From positions 806,001 to 870,000 of the forward strand of contig NZ_JAMBEP010000001.1 in the NCBI RefSeq assembly GCF_023374055.1: DNA of 64,000 nt, in the 5' to 3' direction. The notes under the pieces were generated by a model. The model did not search any database and was not told where the DNA came from. It saw only the letters and a program-made list of their open reading frames with translations. This document shows positions 61,670 through 64,000 of this stretch, piece by piece; position 1 is the first letter of the stretch, and every line of letters begins with the position of its first letter. Origin of the DNA: Luteimonas galliterrae. Its GTDB lineage: Bacteria > Pseudomonadota > Gammaproteobacteria > Xanthomonadales > Xanthomonadaceae. A program made the translations under genes and the position numbers.

Positions 61670-64000
61670 TCAAGCAGCACCGGCCAGGCGCGCGGCTTCG
61701 GCCAGGTCGACCGACACCAACCGGCTCACGCCGGGTTCGCGCATGGTAACGCCGCTCAACTGGTGGGCGGCCTCCATCGTGGCCTTGTTGTGGGTGACGA
61801 ACAGGAACTGTACGTGTTCGCTCATCTCGCTGACCAGCGCCGTGAAGCGGCCGACATTGGCTTCGTCCAGTGGCGCGTCGACTTCGTCCAGGAGGCAGAA
61901 CGGCGCCGGATTGAGCTGGAAGATGGCGAATACCAGCGCCACCGCCGTCATCGCCTTCTCGCCGCCCGACAGCAGCGTGATGTTGGAAACGCGCTTGCCC
62001 GGCGGGCGCGCCATGATCGTCACGCCGGTATCGAGCAGGTCCTCGCCCGTCAACTCCAGATAGGCGTGGCCGCCGCCGAACAGGCGCGGATACAGGGCCT
62101 GGATGCCGGAATTGACGCGGTCGAAGGTGTCCTTGAAGCGGCCGCGGGTCTCGCGGTCGATCTTGCGGATGGCGTCTTCCAGCGTTTCCAGCGCGGCGGT
62201 GAGGTCGGCGTCCTGCGCGTCGAGGTATTCCTTGCGCTGCGCGGCTTCGGCGTGTTCGTGGATGGCGGCCAGGTTGACCGGTTCCAGGCGACGCAGCTTG
62301 GCGTCGAAATCGAGGACGGTCTTTTCCCACGCGGCGACGTCCGCGTCGTCGGCGAGGCTGGAGACGACATCGTCGAGCACGAAGCCGGCGGCGGCGACCG
62401 CTTCCGATAGCTGTTCCGCCTTAAGCGACAAGGCCTGCTGGTCCAGCTTGGCCTGCGAGATCGCATCGCGCTGCACGATGGCCTGTTCGTCGCGCTGGTG
62501 CCGGGTGTGCTCGAAACCGCGCAGCTCGTTGTCGATGCCTTCGACATCGGCGCGCGCGGCATTCAGCGCCTTGTCGGCGACGACGCGTTTTTCGAGCAGC
62601 GCCTGGCGTTCGACTTCCAGTGTTTTGACCGGGTCGTCGCCTTCGCTCAACTGCGAGGTCAGCTCGCCCAGGCGCCCGTCGAGCTGGCCGCGCTGGCCAC
62701 CCATGCGGTCCAGGGCCTGGGTCAACGCCAACACTTGCGCGCGTTGCGATTCGAGCGTCAGCGCGAGCGCGTGCGCCGCATCGCGCGATTCGCGTGCGGC
62801 GCTGCGGGCAGCGTCGCGGATTTCGACCAGACGCGTGCGCTCTTCGTCGAGCGCGCGGCGCGCGTTCTCGAATTGCGCCATGCGCGATACGGCGTCTTCC
62901 TGCTTCGAACGCGCCTCGCGGGCCTGTTCGCGGCTGGTCTCCAGCGTCGCGGAGAGTTGCGCGAGTTCGGCGTCGATCTTCTCGATGCGGGCGCGTGCGG
63001 ATTCGAGCCGGCCCTGCTGGCTCTGCAGCTGGCCGGCGAGTTCGGACACGCCGCGGTGCGCCATGTACGAAGCGCGCTGCGCGTCTTCGCGCTGCTGTTC
63101 GGCGGCGAGCAGGCGATCGCGCCAGGCGACGATGCCGCGGTCGAGCTCGGCTTCGCGCTTCTGCAGCGCTTCGATCTCGGCGCGCAGCGTCTGGATTTCG
63201 CGTTCGCGCAGCAGCGCGCCCTGCTTGGCGGCGCCCGAGCGCACCATGCGCACCCAACCGGCGCCGAGGCGCTCGCCGTGGCGGGTGATGACCGATTCGC
63301 CCTCGCCCAGGCGCGGCAGCAAAGCGCGCGCGGACGGCAGGTCTTCGGCGACATGCAGTTTGGCCAGCAGGCGGCGGATCGCATCCGGGCCCTTCACCTT
63401 CGCCGCGAGTGTGCCCGCGGGCGCGCTGAAACCTTCATCGGCCGGCGACACCAGGGTCAAGCGGCCTTCGGCCAGCTCGCCCAGCGCATCGACCAGCGCT
63501 TCGGGCGCTTCGACGAGCACGCCTTCGATCAGTTGGCCGAGCGCGCCTTCGACGGCGTTCTCCCAGCCGGCTTCGACGACGAGCTTCTCGCCGACGCGCG
63601 CCGACGAATCCAGGCCCTGCTGGCGCAGCCATTCCACCGCCGCGCCTTGTTCCTGGCCCAACGCGGCGTGCTGCAGCGTTTCCAACGACGACAGGCGGCC
63701 GCGCGCCGTTTGCGCCTGCTTGCGCACTTCGGCCAGTTCGGCCTGCGCGGTGCGTTGCTGGTCCTGCAATTCGGTGACGGCCCGCTTGCGCGTCTCGACT
63801 TCCTGGTCGAGCGTTTCGAGCGAGGCTTTCTGCGTATCGTGCTGGGCCTGGACTTGGGTGAACGAAGCCGCCAGCGCGTCCAGGTCCAAGCCGCTGCGTT
63901 CGTTGCCGAGAATTTCGCGGCGGCGGTCGGCGTCCAACGCCTGACGGTCGAGATAGTCGACGCGGGTGCGTTCCACATCGCCCGCGCGCGCGGCTTCGGA
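61670..64000 (-). CDS. smc: chromosome partition protein SMC, C-terminal two thirds (window edge)
   Basis: The frame is open to the window end and ends at 61670, giving 776 residues of the structural-maintenance-of-chromosomes ATPase. Visible are part of the N-proximal coiled coil, the hinge (VEAGWENAVEGALGQLIEGV and following, about residue 140-270 of the visible part), the second coiled coil, and the C-terminal head: signature LLSGGEKAMTAVALVF and Walker B CLLDEVDAPLDEANVGRF. The N-terminal Walker A head lies outside the window. The protein compacts and organises the chromosome, usually with ScpA/ScpB. Confidence 0.94.
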   Translation of the reverse strand, partial: SEAARAGDVERTRVDYLDRQALDADRRREILGNERSGLDLDALAASFTQVQAQHDTQKASLETLDQEVETRKRAVTELQDQQRTAQAELAEVRKQAQTARGRLSSLETLQHAALGQEQGAAVEWLRQQGLDSSARVGEKLVVEAGWENAVEGALGQLIEGVLVEAPEALVDALGELAEGRLTLVSPADEGFSAPAGTLAAKVKGPDAIRRLLAKLHVAEDLPSARALLPRLGEGESVITRHGERLGAGWVRMVRSGAAKQGALLREREIQTLRAEIEALQKREAELDRGIVAWRDRLLAAEQQREDAQRASYMAHRGVSELAGQLQSQQGRLESARARIEKIDAELAQLSATLETSREQAREARSKQEDAVSRMAQFENARRALDEERTRLVEIRDAARSAARESRDAAHALALTLESQRAQVLALTQALDRMGGQRGQLDGRLGELTSQLSEGDDPVKTLEVERQALLEKRVVADKALNAARADVEGIDNELRGFEHTRHQRDEQAIVQRDAISQAKLDQQALSLKAEQLSEAVAAAGFVLDDVVSSLADDADVAAWEKTVLDFDAKLRRLEPVNLAAIHEHAEAAQRKEYLDAQDADLTAALETLEDAIRKIDRETRGRFKDTFDRVNSGIQALYPRLFGGGHAYLELTGEDLLDTGVTIMARPPGKRVSNITLLSGGEKAMTAVALVFAIFQLNPAPFCLLDEVDAPLDEANVGRFTALVSEMSEHVQFLFVTHNKATMEAAHQLSGVTMREPGVSRLVSVDLAEAARLAGAA

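Overview
The window is high-GC chromosomal DNA from a gammaproteobacterium of the order Xanthomonadales (Lysobacter/Luteimonas-like, family Lysobacteraceae/Xanthomonadaceae). Supporting this are a methionine synthase split into two overlapping genes, the kynurenine pathway genes kynU-kmo, a 180-kDa NAD-glutamate dehydrogenase, the smc-zipA-ligA order, a YtrA-type regulator with an ABC exporter, GyrA with Gln at position 83, and GTAG-headed REP sequences in nearly every non-coding gap. It is almost entirely housekeeping core genome. I see no prophage, IS transposase, CRISPR array, tRNA or rRNA.

Layout. 1-4.6 kb: tail of kynureninase, a GIY-YIG nuclease element, then kmo-sbcB-DUF2461-DUF2939 packed head to tail. 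4.7-12.9 kb (minus): 5'-nucleotidase, NAD kinase, giant NAD-glutamate dehydrogenase, acyl-CoA dehydrogenase. 13.0-18.9 kb (plus): ArsR-methyltransferase regulator, split metH, acyltransferase. 19.0-23.9 kb (minus): glutathione peroxidase, two FKBP-type isomerases, UDP-glucose dehydrogenase, slyX, DUF2058. 23.9-27.8 kb (plus): an operon led by a near-perfect YtrA operator (small secreted protein, GntR/YtrA repressor, ABC ATPase and permease, GSGD-repeat secreted protein). 27.8-33.3 kb: fumC and purB divergent, then VOC protein, ribosomal oxygenase and GNAT protein. 33.6-40.0 kb: sucA-sucB-lpd and a LOG-family gene. 40.1-42.0 kb: a second GIY-YIG element, acuI-like reductase, pilH-like regulator. 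42.1-44.8 kb: hsp20 and cbpA with a sigma-32-like promoter, peroxiredoxin, ferritin-like protein. 44.9-52.3 kb (minus): alpha-2-macroglobulin and penicillin-binding protein 1C. 52.6-64 kb (minus): gyrA, mtnA, a DUF3011 protein, epmA, ligA, zipA and the 3' part of smc.

The most interesting content is in the intergenic repeats. Two small GIY-YIG nuclease genes are each bounded by near-perfect inverted copies of a roughly 29-bp hairpin repeat with conserved flanks. A third inverted pair of the same repeat, with only 49 bp between the arms, stands without a nuclease gene in front of pbpC. The two nuclease genes carry different repeat subtypes whose stems differ by compensatory changes. This resembles the RAYT/REPIN relationship but with a GIY-YIG enzyme in place of a tyrosine transposase; that role is inference. 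Independently, nine REPIN-like pairs of GTAG/GTGG-headed palindromes, a second GTAG palindrome family and three further inverted-repeat families occupy most gaps. The REPINs split into two loop variants that separate perfectly by position in the window.
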